From Paguma larvata (taxonomy: Eukaryota > Chordata > Mammalia > Carnivora > Viverridae): a DNA stretch of 64,000 nt. Location: the NCBI GenBank assembly GCA_030068075.1, contig JAINVK010001249.1, positions 154,001 through 218,000 of the forward strand, given 5' to 3'. The translations under genes were made by a program, and so were the position numbers. The notes below the pieces were generated by a model that searched no databases, was not told the origin of the DNA, and saw only the letters and a list, made by a program, of their open reading frames with translations. Of this stretch, positions 57,701 through 64,000 are shown piece by piece (the stretch's first letter is position 1; each line of letters opens with the position of its first letter).

Positions 57701-60700
57701 TCTGCACGTGTGGCACGGAGCCTGCACACCAGCGGCATGAGCTGCTCCTCGGCCCGGACGGCGGGCGCCGAACCTTCCGGCTCCCACGCCCGCAAACACG
57801 CGTCAGCACCCGACCGACCCGCTGGGTGTGCACAGCTCCGCCCTCAGACCGCGCACACGGAGCGGCCCTGCCACCGGGGACCGTGTCACCTGATGTGCCC
57901 TGAGGCGCGGGCGGCTCGACCCTGGCCTCGGACACCCTGAGAACCTTCTCGTTCCCGTTCACGGGACGGCGACGCCAAGCACGGGGCTGAGACGCGGCCG
58001 GCAGCCTAAGGCCAGCAAGTAGCGGATGGACGCGCCGACGTCTACACGTCCACACGTCCGACCGCGATGCTTCCCGTAAGCGCACCTGGGCGGCCCACGG
58101 AGGGCGGGGGGCAGCCGAATCTCACTCACCTTGAACTTATAGAAGAAGAGGCCCAGCTTCATAGCCGACTCTCTCTTCCCGTAGAGCGCCTTCAGCGCCA
58201 GGATGCATTTCATCCGCACACTTGCGTCCTTGGGACAGAGAAACGGGTCCGGTCACCTCGGAAGGGCAGCCCTCCCGCCCCAGACTCTCGACCAGCCCTC
58301 GGCCTGAAACGCTCTGTGCGGGATGTGTGTGTGCAACCCCCAGGCGGTCTAGGAAGATGCCCGCTGCGTCTGAATGGTGTGGCCCAAAGTCCCGCATTGA
58401 GGCCCGCACCCCCGGGACCTCAGGACACGGCTGTGTGTGCAGGTGGGGTTTTAAATCAGGGGATTAAGGAAAATAAAGTCAGTAGTGTGAGCTACGATCC
58501 TTACAAGACGACGGAATGAGAACACAGACACCCACAGTAGGGTGAGCGCGTGAGGACACAGGGAGGGGACAGCGTCTACACACACGCCCAGGAGACGAGG
58601 CCTCAGGAGCAACCAGCCTCGCCCCCGCCTGGACCTCAGACTCCCAGCCTCAGCCCCGCCTGGTGGACCTCAGACCCCGGGCCTCGGCCCCGCCTGGACC
58701 TCAGACTCCCGGCCTCGGTCCCCCCCGGACCTCAGACTCCCAGCCTCGGCCCCCGCCTGGACCTCAGATTCCCGGCCTCAACCCCCCGGACCTCAGACCC
58801 CAGGCCTCGGTCCCCGCCTGGACCTCAGACTCCCGGCCTCGCCCCGCCTGGTGGACCTCAGACTCCCGGCCTCGGCCCCCGCCTGGACCTCAGACTCCCG
58901 GCCTCAGTCCCCGCCTGGACCTCAGACTCCCGGCCTTGGCCCCCGCCTGGACCTCAGACTCCGGCCTCGGTCCCCGCCTGGACCTCAGACTCCCGGCCTC
59001 GGCCTCCCCCTGGACCTCAGACTCCCAGCATCAGTGCCCCCATGGAGCTCAGACTCCCGGCCTCGAACCCCTGGACCTCAGACTCCCGGCCTTAGCCTCC
59101 CCCTGGACCTCAGACTCCCGGCCTCGACCCCCCTGGACCTCAGACTCCTGGGCCTCCACCACTGGGAGAGAATACGGGTGCTGTTCACGCTGCCTCCATG
59201 TTGGGTATTTGTCATGACTACCAAGCAGACTAATTCCGTGCCCAAAGTTAAAACAGCCTAGTGCGTGTTTAATGTATTTTTTTTAAATAATTTTTAAGGC
59301 TCTGCATCCGACATAAACTCAGGACTCGGAGGCCAACAGTCGCTGGCTCCAGCGACTGAGCCAGGTGCCCCCACAAAGGTTGTCCCTTAAGCAGAGAAAA
59401 TAAACACGGCCCTCGCGCGCATGGATTTAGCCACACAGTACTCTCTGAGAGCCCTCCCTCCAGCATTACTACCGCCCTCCTGTGGGGAGGTGAGAACAGT
59501 CTCCCTGACTTGCAAAAATGCCCCCGGCCACCATACCCCAAGTGCAGGGCAGGCCGGCGACCTCCCCGCACCCCTCGTCACCATACGAAACCAGTCAGCC
59601 CCCGAGGGATGGTTTCTGGACTCGAGCAGCACGTGCAGAGCGCAGAGTCCAAAGCCGCACGCAAGCCCAGGGCCAGCACGTGCCACACAGTGCGGCGAGG
59701 CTTCTCGTGATGAGCGGTGCAGGGGTGCGCCGCGTGGGTCCCTGTAGGCAGAGCCGCCACATTCGAGGGCGCCCCCCCCCCCCGCTGGGGACGTTCTGGC
59801 AGCCACTTCCCGGGGGCCGTGTAGAGCCTCGGGGCGCCCTCTTGAAGTCACCTCACCCCACCGCGGTATGGAGCAGAGCACAGGGGGACGGGCAGAGGGA
59901 CAGAAGCCAAGGCTCTGCACCCCGACTACTCCCCAGGCAACCAGGAAGCATCCTGACGGCCGCCACCTGCTCCTGCTGCTGTCTCCGCCGCCAACGGGAC
60001 CGCTGGAGGCTCCGCAGTGGCCCACGACGGCGTGCCCTGCCCCCTCCCGTACCGCACACAGGGCCCCCTAGGCCGAGGGCAAAGAGCAGCCCCGAGACCC
60101 CAGGGGAGTCGCTGTGGCTTGTTGGGTCTGCACTGCACTCCCGCTTCCACCTCCGCTCTCCGACCGACGTCCACGCCACTGCCACGTCCCCGGCAAAGTC
60201 CACACGCTACGTCCCAACCCCCCAGGGAAATGTACGTGGAGGTGGAGCCTCTGGGAGTGACCTGGTCCTGAGGTGGGGTCCCAATGATGGGATCAGCGTC
60301 CTGGTCCAAGAGACCCCGGGCAGCCCCCTCATCCTGTCTTCTGCCGAGCGGGAAAGACCGCGGGCAGCTCCCTCGCCCTCTCCACCGCCGTGCAGGGGAC
60401 ATGGCCCTCCATGAACCAGGGAAGGGGCGCCTGTCCAGACCCTGCAGCCGTGAGAAGTGAGAGCAACAGCAACGAACGTTAGGGGCCCCTGCAGGGTCCT
60501 GCTGCGGAGCCGTGCACCAGCAGCGGACGACGTGGTTTAGGGGCCCCCGCGGAGTCCTGCCGCGGAGCCGTGCACCAGCAGCGGACAAAGGAACTGCACA
60601 GCGCTCCAGCCCTCCTACCCTTCGCCTCGGAAAACAGCGTGCGTCTTCACTCTGCAACCCAACATCGCCCAACACTCGCGACCGGCCCCCGCCCTGCGGG

Positions 60701-62007
60701 CCACAGCGCACACACGCGGCACGCCACATGCAAACAGGACGTCTGTCCTCCCCACACGACAAACCACCAAGATGTAAAATTGCAGGGAACGTGGAACCTC
60801 ACCTGGCGCCTCGCTTACAACCAGCGCTCAGAGCAGCGAGTGCACCCCACGGTCAGTCCCCTGCTCCCTCCCAGGCAATAGCCCCAGCTCAGGAGTCAGG
60901 GGGGACGGGAGCGGGAGGACGGAGATGGGGATGAGGGGGAGCAGAGGGGAGGAGGGAGGGACAAGACCACCAGCTCCGGAACCAGGAAACGCAGTCGGAC
61001 GGTCCTCACGAGCGATTCTCAGCGCTCTGTCGTGTTGAGTTTTAACGGAAAAGGCGTCTATTCCGAAGAACAGATTTTGCTCATTTCCGTCTGTCACAGG
61101 GATCCAAAACTGTCCAATTTTGGTCGCGGCCGCCGGCCGCCGACCGCCGACTGACTGACAGGCACATGTGCTCTGCTGGGGATCTGAACACGCAGGACCC
61201 AGAGCGACCGCTGGGAGCAGGCTTGTGTCTGAGGCTCCCTGTGCCCGGCGGGCCGAGGACTGTGGACGCGCACCACCCCCCCCTTGAGAGCTGGTGGCAG
61301 GGGGTAGGGCAGACCGCTGCCCGTGTGTGCGGCCGCCGTGCCCCGTCCGTAATCCAAGTGCAGGGCCGGACGCACAATTCTGTGTTGGAGGGCGGACACG
61401 AAGGCACAGCCACGTCCCGCTTCCCCAGGGCACTCGTGACCTCTGCCGCCCAAACCCCCAGCTGCGAAATCGCAACTTCGTGGAAAGACCTCTCTGCACA
61501 TCCGCCTCCCGAGAAACCGTCCTGCAGACGTGAGCTCGCTCGTGAACCGCCAGACAGGAGAGCAGAGCTGGAGGCCTCCTCGGAGGCGGCGGCAAGGTCG
61601 TGGTGCACGCACCTTGTCATAGAGCATCCAGCCGATGTACTTCAGGTAGTTGTTGTCCAGAAACAGGTCTGGGTGGAGCTGCACCCAGCAGCCGAGCTCC
61701 GTGGCACAGATTACTCGGATGTCCGAGCTGACGTCCCTGAGAGGGAAGCCGGAGCGTCACCTGGCGGCCGGCCCGGGCGCATCGTCCACACGGTGGGGTG
61801 TGCGTGTCCACACGGCGCCGACCCAGGCTCGGGCACGGGGACGGGAGACGGGGACGGGGGACGGGAGACGGGGGACGGGGGACCGGGGACGGGGCACGGG
61901 GACCGGGGACGGGCGCGCGGCCCCGAGGTGGACCCTTACCGGTAGCGAGGTACAAACGTCCTCTTAAAGAGCGCGCAGATGATGTTGTCGATGGCCTTCG
62001 GCTCGTT
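36675..62007 (-). CDS. STAG/SA-family (STAG3-like) cohesin subunit gene, 23 exons seen, 5' end outside window
   Basis: STAG/SA proteins are HEAT-repeat cohesin subunits that bind the RAD21/REC8 kleisin and CTCF. Twenty-three - strand exons total 2,628 nt, exactly 876 codons, with every splice phase consistent and no stop. In order they carry the stromalin conservative domain (VPRYR, ELGCW, YLKYIGW, VRMKC), HEAT repeats ([85 protein letters not shown]) and an acidic C-terminal tail. Alignment from memory keeps almost the same spacing as STAG1-3. GCW, YLKYIGW and EKVTPLLQ favour STAG3, but identity looks moderate, so it is a diverged paralogue. The Trp and Arg aligned with the STAG2 surface residues W334 and R370 are kept. 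The N-terminus must lie beyond 64,000. Confidence 0.93.
37213..37316 (-). CDS. STAG-like exon s22
   Basis: 104 nt: [35 protein letters not shown]. The acceptor CGCAGAG is chosen because only this AG keeps frame on both sides; the CAG two bases upstream breaks it. [13 protein letters not shown] resembles the SLQLNSIPPTPTL region of STAG3. The intron to s21 is 75 nt. Confidence 0.72.
37392..37573 (-). CDS. STAG-like exon s21
   Basis: 182 nt: [37 protein letters not shown], then acidic [24 protein letters not shown] aligns with PLMSYRNSL of STAG2. The acceptor is CCCGCAG and the donor G|GTGGGG. Confidence 0.93.
37575..37765. repeat. G-rich repeat in STAG-like intron
   Basis: Copies of GGGAGAGGGGTGTGGG next to the s21 acceptor; on the transcribed strand it forms a long CACCCC pyrimidine tract. 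Confidence 0.8.
37955..38095 (-). CDS. STAG-like exon s20
   Basis: 141 nt: [43 protein letters not shown]. Matches PPNLAFLELLSEFS. The acceptor is CCCCCCAG and the donor GC|GTGAGT. Confidence 0.93.
38287..38438 (-). CDS. STAG-like exon s19
   Basis: 152 nt: [44 protein letters not shown]. The acceptor is GTGGTGCAG and the donor AG|GTGCGT. LARRFAL is invariant in STAG1-3. Confidence 0.95.
39575..39700 (+). repeat. MLT1-type LTR 5' fragment
   Basis: GACTGAGTGTGTCCCCCAAA and CAAGCCTGACCCCC resemble the 5' end of MaLR LTRs. Rest not recognisable. Confidence 0.45.
40076..40177 (-). CDS. STAG-like exon s18
   Basis: 102 nt, phase 0/0: [41 protein letters not shown] plus RTRQ is the best known STAG signature. 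The acceptor is CCCTGCAG and the donor CAG|GTGAGC. Confidence 0.97.
40690..41600. repeat. AT-richer block with (CATC)n microsatellite; possible L1 3' remnant
   Basis: 40,950-41,225 is an imperfect CATCCATCCATC microsatellite. The flanks have lower GC than anything nearby, and CATGTCCTAAGTGAAAGAG near 41,393 resembles an L1 3' region. Microsatellite certain, L1 tentative. Confidence 0.6.
41620..41880. repeat. G-rich tandem repeat beside exon s17
   Basis: Copies of GGGGAGGCGGGGCGCGCGGG, with a run of about 20 G near 41,742-41,760. Adjoins the s17 donor. Confidence 0.85.
41889..42037 (-). CDS. STAG-like exon s17
   Basis: 149 nt: acidic [17 protein letters not shown], then [19 protein letters not shown] and [11 protein letters not shown]. 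Near-diagnostic for the family. The acceptor is GTGCCCAG and the donor CAG|GTACGG. Confidence 0.96.
42406..42562 (-). CDS. STAG-like exon s16
   Basis: 157 nt: [48 protein letters not shown]. Strong STAG match. The acceptor is ACCCTCAG and the donor G|GTCCGC. Confidence 0.95.
43485..43577 (-). CDS. STAG-like exon s15
   Basis: 93 nt, phase 0/0: [31 protein letters not shown]. The acceptor is CTGGAAG and the donor AAG|GTGGGT. Aligns with the FC-xCQ...V segment. Confidence 0.9.
43580..43800. repeat. GGGGCGGGGCTCCACCAGGG minisatellite
   Basis: About eight imperfect copies immediately upstream of exon s15. Confidence 0.85.
43900..44215. repeat. C-rich CCCCACGTCCCCC repeat
   Basis: Imperfect C-rich units in the intron between s14 and s15. 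Confidence 0.75.
44657..44737 (-). CDS. STAG-like exon s14
   Basis: 81 nt, phase 0/0: [27 protein letters not shown]. Matches the VIxxALQCTHYVILW block of STAG2. The acceptor is CCCCCAAG and the donor CGG|GTGAGG. Confidence 0.93.
44865..45480. repeat. Minisatellite (ACCAGGACCCTCCCCC)
   Basis: About 600 bases of 14-24 base units with an AGGACCCTCCCC core, ending right at exon s13. Long GGEGPGG-like translations on the - strand are artefacts. Confidence 0.95.
45492..45579 (-). CDS. STAG-like exon s13
   Basis: 88 nt: [29 protein letters not shown]. Matches NTHDLTRWELYE of STAG3. The acceptor is CTGGTCAG and the donor GAG|GTGAGG. Confidence 0.94.
45980..46056 (-). CDS. STAG-like exon s12
   Basis: 77 nt: [25 protein letters not shown], ending two bases into Ser. 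Matches the ATLKRLSAFYN block. The acceptor is CGCGCAG and the donor AG|GTGAGG. Confidence 0.9.
46546..46620 (-). repeat. Possible MER5A-type DNA transposon fragment
   Basis: TTAATAAAGTTTTATCGGAA followed by CACGG resembles the complement of the common MER5A end. Short and diverged. Confidence 0.35.
46940..47545. repeat. 35-bp class minisatellite (CACACCCCACACGCCCGCGT)
   Basis: Units of about 31-36 bases alternate CACGCCCGCGTGCACC, CGATCACACCCC and CACCCCAAACACACC forms; about 18 copies in the intron between s11 and s12. Confidence 0.95.
47586..47792 (-). CDS. STAG-like exon s11
   Basis: 207 nt, 69 codons: [51 protein letters not shown]. The acceptor is GTCCGCAG and the donor GAG|GTGCCG. 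Aligns across its full length with the VVVKHAEPAVLEA region of STAG3. Confidence 0.95.
48275..48364 (-). CDS. STAG-like exon s10
   Basis: 90 nt, phase 0/0: [38 protein letters not shown] is identical to STAG3 as I recall it. The acceptor is GTGGGCAG and the donor TCG|GTGAGT. The intron to s9 is 125 nt. Confidence 0.95.
48490..48573 (-). CDS. STAG-like exon s9
   Basis: 84 nt, phase 0/0: [28 protein letters not shown]. The acceptor at GCCGCCAG (not the CAG nine bases upstream) is required for frame. The donor is AAG|GTGCCG, rather weak. Confidence 0.85.
48815..49215 (+). repeat. MLT1-type LTR remnant
   Basis: CCAGTAGGACCGGAGTCC, ACCTGGAAGAGGCAGGAAGG, TGGATCTCAG and TTTTATGTCCCC in MaLR order. 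The TGGATCTCAG segment is locally triplicated. Confidence 0.75.
49666..49769 (-). CDS. STAG-like exon s8
   Basis: 104 nt: [35 protein letters not shown]. Matches the QES-LIEI...RQA-E-HPPVGR block. The acceptor is CCTCGCAG and the donor AAA|GTCAGT. Confidence 0.93.
50195..50625 (+). repeat. MLT1-type LTR, nearly complete
   Basis: ACCTCAGAATGTGGCCTTG, CCTCATAAGAGACAGAAC, CACGTGAAGACGGAGGCAG, GAAGCTGGAAGAAGCAGG and ACTTTAAGCCGCTCGGTTTG follow the MaLR consensus order. Confidence 0.85.
51370..51665. repeat. GGGACAnnGGGGGACGG-type tandem repeat
   Basis: Imperfect 20-30 base units with GGGACACGGG and ACGGCAGGACGCGGG cores, ending near exon s7. Confidence 0.8.
51750..51864 (-). CDS. STAG-like exon s7
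   Basis: 115 nt: [38 protein letters not shown]. Strong match to the AAYLVDS-WDCA...DWE block of STAG1-3. The acceptor is CTGTTAG and the donor G|GTGAGC. Confidence 0.94.
51915..52500. repeat. GATGACACGGGGCAGGGGGA-type repeat
   Basis: Long stretch of loosely repeated ACACGTGATGACA and CATGACACAGG motifs between exons s6 and s7. Confidence 0.75.
52852..52963 (-). CDS. STAG-like exon s6
   Basis: 112 nt: [37 protein letters not shown]. Corresponds to the variable linker before the FFLESELHEH region. The acceptor is CCCGTAG and the donor GAG|GTGAGG. Confidence 0.9.
53270..53565. repeat. GGGGACCTCAGGGACAGGGG repeat
   Basis: Imperfect 20-30 base units in the intron between s5 and s6. Confidence 0.8.
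53850..53957 (-). CDS. STAG-like exon s5
   Basis: 108 nt: [35 protein letters not shown]. Two AGs four bases apart sit at the acceptor (CAGGCAG); only the upstream one keeps frame with s4 and gives exactly the STAG spacing. The donor is AG|GTAAGG. Confidence 0.92.
53960..54095. repeat. Minisatellite beside exon s5
   Basis: Five copies of GGAGGCGCGCGTGAGCCCGG starting three bases outside the s5 acceptor. On the transcribed strand each unit carries a CCTCCCCCC tract. Confidence 0.85.
54720..55007 (+). repeat. AT-richer LTR-like sequence
   Basis: Markedly AT-richer than its surroundings with repeated TTGCTGTG / TTTGCTATG motifs, abutting the LTR below. May be the 5' part of the same or an older retroviral LTR. 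No coding sequence. Confidence 0.4.
55008..55591 (+). mobile_element. Solo LTR of an ERV1 (gammaretrovirus-like) element
   Basis: Starts TGTTAGGGCTAAGG and ends near GGGGGACAACA. It has internal direct repeats (AGATTAGCAGACCC and TGATTAGCAGACCC), CCAATC boxes, GGCTCTTGCCACCTCACCGC and a CGAATAAAGACCG poly(A) signal, in the order of a U3-R-U5. No gag, pol or env was found beside it, so it is a solo LTR. Boundaries are approximate and a target duplication was not identified. Confidence 0.75.
56755..56835. repeat. CCCGGACGCGGGGGCGGG tandem repeat
   Basis: Four copies of an 18-base unit near the s4 donor. Confidence 0.85.
56866..56945 (-). CDS. STAG-like exon s4
   Basis: 80 nt: [26 protein letters not shown], ending two bases into a Glu codon. 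Aligned with the VSM-x-DREY...LLILIL segment of STAG3. The acceptor is CCCCTAG and the donor GA|GTGAGT. Confidence 0.9.
58130..58228 (-). CDS. STAG-like exon s3
   Basis: 33 codons, phase 0/0: [33 protein letters not shown]. Arg in VRMKC aligns with STAG2 R370. The acceptor is TCCCAAG and the donor AAG|GTGAGT. Confidence 0.93.
58430..58645 (+). repeat. MLT1-type LTR remnant
   Basis: TACGATCCTTACAAGACG, GAGAACACAGACACCCACAG and GGACACAGGGAGGGGACAGC in MaLR order. Continues into the minisatellite below. Confidence 0.75.
58620..59160. repeat. Minisatellite expanded from an MLT1 LTR segment, about 16 copies
   Basis: Unit of about 33 bases: GCCTGGACCTCAGACTCCCG followed by GCCTCGGTCCCC. This is the MaLR TTGATCTCAGACTTC...GCCTCC segment, amplified in place; it ends with the expected continuation at about 59,160. 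Confidence 0.93.
60200..60480 (+). repeat. MST/MLT1-type MaLR LTR
   Basis: GGTGGAGCCTCTGGGAGTGA, CCAATGATGGGATCAGCG, AGAGACCCCGGGCAGC and CGTGAGAAGTGAGAGCAAC follow the MST-type LTR order. Confidence 0.75.
60478..60592. repeat. 58-bp direct duplication
   Basis: Two tandem near-identical copies containing TAGGGGCCCC and GCGGAGCCGTGCACCAGCAG. Confidence 0.85.
61613..61736 (-). CDS. STAG-like exon s2 (SCD core)
   Basis: 124 nt: [41 protein letters not shown]. Near-diagnostic for STAG proteins; GCW and KYIGW follow STAG3. The Trp aligns with STAG2 W334 of the conserved essential surface. The acceptor is CTCTCAG and the donor AAG|GTGCGT. Confidence 0.95.
61825..61925. repeat. GGGACGGGAGACGG microsatellite-like repeat
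   Basis: Short G-rich units next to the s1 donor. Confidence 0.8.
61940..62007 (-). CDS. STAG-like exon s1 (start of stromalin conservative domain)
   Basis: [18 protein letters not shown] and VPRYR, aligned with the FKG-VFVHRYRD block of STAG proteins. The acceptor is GCAAGCAG at 62008; a second AG three bases upstream would add one Gln. The donor is CG|GTAAGG. First exon seen; upstream exons are outside the window. Confidence 0.88.
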
Positions 62008-62214
62008 CTGCTTGCGGGAGAAGGCACGGGGGCGTCAGGCAGGGGCGGGGGCCGGTCTGCAGGCCTCTGCAGCACTGCGGCTGGCGGGCGGGCGCCAGGC
62101 CCACGCGCGGCCCTCTGGTGGTCACCCTGGCCCGGCATTGGCACCCTGGGCACTGGCGGTTCCGCCCCCACCCCCTGGGGCTGATGGGCTGCTCCGCACG
62201 ATGGCGTCACACAC

Positions 62215-63235
62215 GCTCACACACGGGCGCAGGGTGAGGGGTAGGGGTGGGGGGTGAAGGTGTGAGAGGCAGTGCTGAGGGGCAGGGCTGAGGAGCTGGG
62301 GTTGTAAAGTAGGGGTGAAGGAGGGTGAGGGAGTGAGGGGTGATGGGGGAGGGGGAGCAGGGGTGAAGGGGTGACAGTGCAAGTGATGGGAAGGAGGACA
62401 GGGGGGAAGGGGTGGGTAGGACGGGGGCGAAGGGGTGGGGAGGATGGGGCGAAGGGGTGGGGAGGACGGGGCGAAGGGGTGGGGAGGACAGGTGGGGCTG
62501 AAAGGGCATGAGGTGGGGTAAAGAAGTGCAGGGGAGAGGGAGGGGAAGGGGAGGGGTGAAGTGCGGAGCAGGGGTGGAGCAGGGGTAGCCGAGGGTGAAA
62601 GGGGCGGTGCCGTGAGGGACCGGGCAGATGGGTGAGGCGGTGAGGGCAGGGGTGGGGATCGGGAGCACAGGGGTGCGAGGGGCACAGGGTGACAGGATAA
62701 GGGGCGGGGCGAAGGGGTGAGGTAGTGATGGAGGGAAGGGTGGAGGGGAAGGGGTGAGGGCGGGGGCGAAGGGGTGCGGGAGATAGGGGAGGTGGGGGAA
62801 GTGGGGCAGGGGTGAGGGCAGGGGCAAAGGGGTGACAGGGTAAGAGTGATGGGGTGCAGAGTGGGGGGATGGGCGCAGGGGTTAGGGTGAGGGGCAGGGC
62901 GACGAGGGGCCAGTGAAGGTAGGGGTGTTGGGGGCAGGGGCTGAGAGGTGCGGGACATGGGGCAGGGGCAAAGGGGTGACAGGGTGGGGATGATGGGGCA
63001 GGGCAAGGACAAACGGATAGTGATGACGGATAGTGCAGGGTGGGGTAATGGGGGAGGGGCAAAGGGGGGAGGGGCAAAGGGGGGAGGGTGGGGGTATTGG
63101 GGGCAGCACAAGGGGGTGAGGGATATAAGGCAAGCCTGTGGGGCAGGGGCAAAGGGGTGGGGGACACACTGCACAGGCAAAAGGGTGGGGGCAGGAGCGA
63201 GGGGGCGAGGGGGCGAGGGGCAGAGATGAAGGACG
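62215..63235. repeat. Long G-rich minisatellite (GGGGCAAAGGGGTGA)
   Basis: About 1 kb of degenerate 18-40 base units, G-rich on the + strand and therefore C-rich in the STAG-like transcript. Confidence 0.9.
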
Positions 63236-63699
63236 GAGGGCTGGGGGGGACAGCAGCGGAGTGGACGGTGGTGGAGACCCCAAGCACACACAGCTATCTT
63301 CCCGGAGGGGTTTCTGCGCTCCGTGACTGTGGACACGGCAGCGAAGTGAGCTCCCGGGTGGCAGACGGAAGACGGAGGGGACGGAGGTGGCAGGGACACG
63401 CAGGCCTCGAGAGTGACACAGGGAACGTGGTCTTACAGAGAGTCCCCGGGTAGGGAAACCACGAACGACGCTGAGGAACAGAGACGCTAGGGAGCCCTTA
63501 CGGGAGGGAGCTCCACCTGCGCGTCCCTGGGGCCCAGGGCGCACCCCGCGGGGCCGCAGGCTGGAACCTGGGGCCGGGACGAGGAAGCGGCTGGGGACCA
63601 CCGCTGGGGCTTCTGCACCCCCACTCGCTGCCCTGTTGTGGGGAGACCCCAACCCACGACAACGCGCACAAGCCCTGGGGCCCTCCCTTGCTGCGCCCT

Positions 63700-63850
63700 T
63701 GCAGCCGGTGACGTCCTCACACCTGGGTCCCCTCCCTGCACACGGTGACGTCATTACTTTGGGTCTCCCTCCCTCCCTGCACACGGTGACGTCATCACAC
63801 CTGGGTCCCCTCCTTCCCTCCCTCCCTCCCTCCCTGCACACAGAAACGTC
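63700..63850. repeat. Short minisatellite with TGACGTCA octamers
   Basis: Three to four copies of CCTCCCTGCACACGGTGACG followed by TCATCACACCTGGG. Two copies carry a perfect CRE (63746-63753 and 63787-63794), a third has TGACGTCC (63708-63715). Confidence 0.85.
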
Positions 63851-64000
63851 TGCACACCTGTATGCCCCCATCTGAGGTGGACCCTCCGTTCCACGGTGGC
63901 CCCCACCCCCGCCCCTGGCACCTGCTGCTGGCCCCGCCCTCCCGCTGGCCCTTCCCCTGGTGACTCCTGCTAGCCCCGCCCTCCCGCTGGGCCCTGCCCC

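Larger units (their letters stand above)
62011..64000 (-). other. STAG-like intron upstream of s1, mostly G-rich repeat
   Basis: No exon recognised. 62,215-63,230 is an imperfect G-rich array (GGGGTGAGGGCAGGGGCAAA type units). 63,700-63,850 is a short array with CRE-like octamers. The preceding STAG exon must lie beyond the window. Confidence 0.75.

Noticed and set aside
62122..63871. Proline-rich - strand ORFs up to 425 codons
   Set aside because: Translation of a G-rich tandem array in an intron; no STAG exon similarity and no splice logic.

Overview
The window is mammalian nuclear DNA, most probably from a cat-family carnivore. It carries at least ten tRNA-Lys-derived carnivore SINEs with the felid-style body (a 'gtgctgacagctcagagcctggagc'-type segment, a CT-rich stretch, then AAATAAATAAA tails). 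It is very GC- and CpG-rich, and its introns are packed with minisatellites. That composition, together with PPP2R3B, points to the subtelomeric pseudoautosomal region (PAR1) shared by X and Y. The location is inferred from gene content, not from mapping.

Two genes face each other tail to tail. On the + strand, PPP2R3B (PP2A regulatory subunit B''-beta) runs from a CpG-island first exon at about 9.25 kb to its stop at 34,577, with a poly(A) signal at 35,135. I reconstruct 13 coding exons, 1,530 nt and 509 residues. The first exon is of the PR72 type known from the paralogue PPP2R3A. All exon phases agree. One intron appears to use a GC donor.

On the - strand, at least 23 exons between 62,007 and 36,675 encode 876 uninterrupted codons of a divergent STAG/SA (stromalin) cohesin subunit, closest by eye to STAG3. 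The 5' part (the N-terminus and the upstream STAG domain) lies beyond the right edge. The window enters the gene at the stromalin conservative domain and follows it to the acidic C-terminal tail. To my knowledge human PAR1 has no cohesin gene between PPP2R3B and GTPBP6, so this is the most notable content of the window.

Layout: 1-8.5 kb, upstream flank with SINEs and three large minisatellites. 8.56-9.42 kb, CpG island and PPP2R3B exon 1. 9.4-34.4 kb, PPP2R3B exons separated by repeat-rich introns. 34.6-36.7 kb, convergent 3' ends whose poly(A) signals overlap. 36.7-62.0 kb, STAG-like exons with tandem arrays, MLT1-type LTR remnants and one ERV1-like LTR in the introns. 62.0-64.0 kb, a further STAG-like intron made of G-rich repeat.

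The two proteins may be linked functionally: PP2A counteracts cohesin phosphorylation during mitosis and meiosis. Nothing in the sequence shows that these two particular proteins act together.
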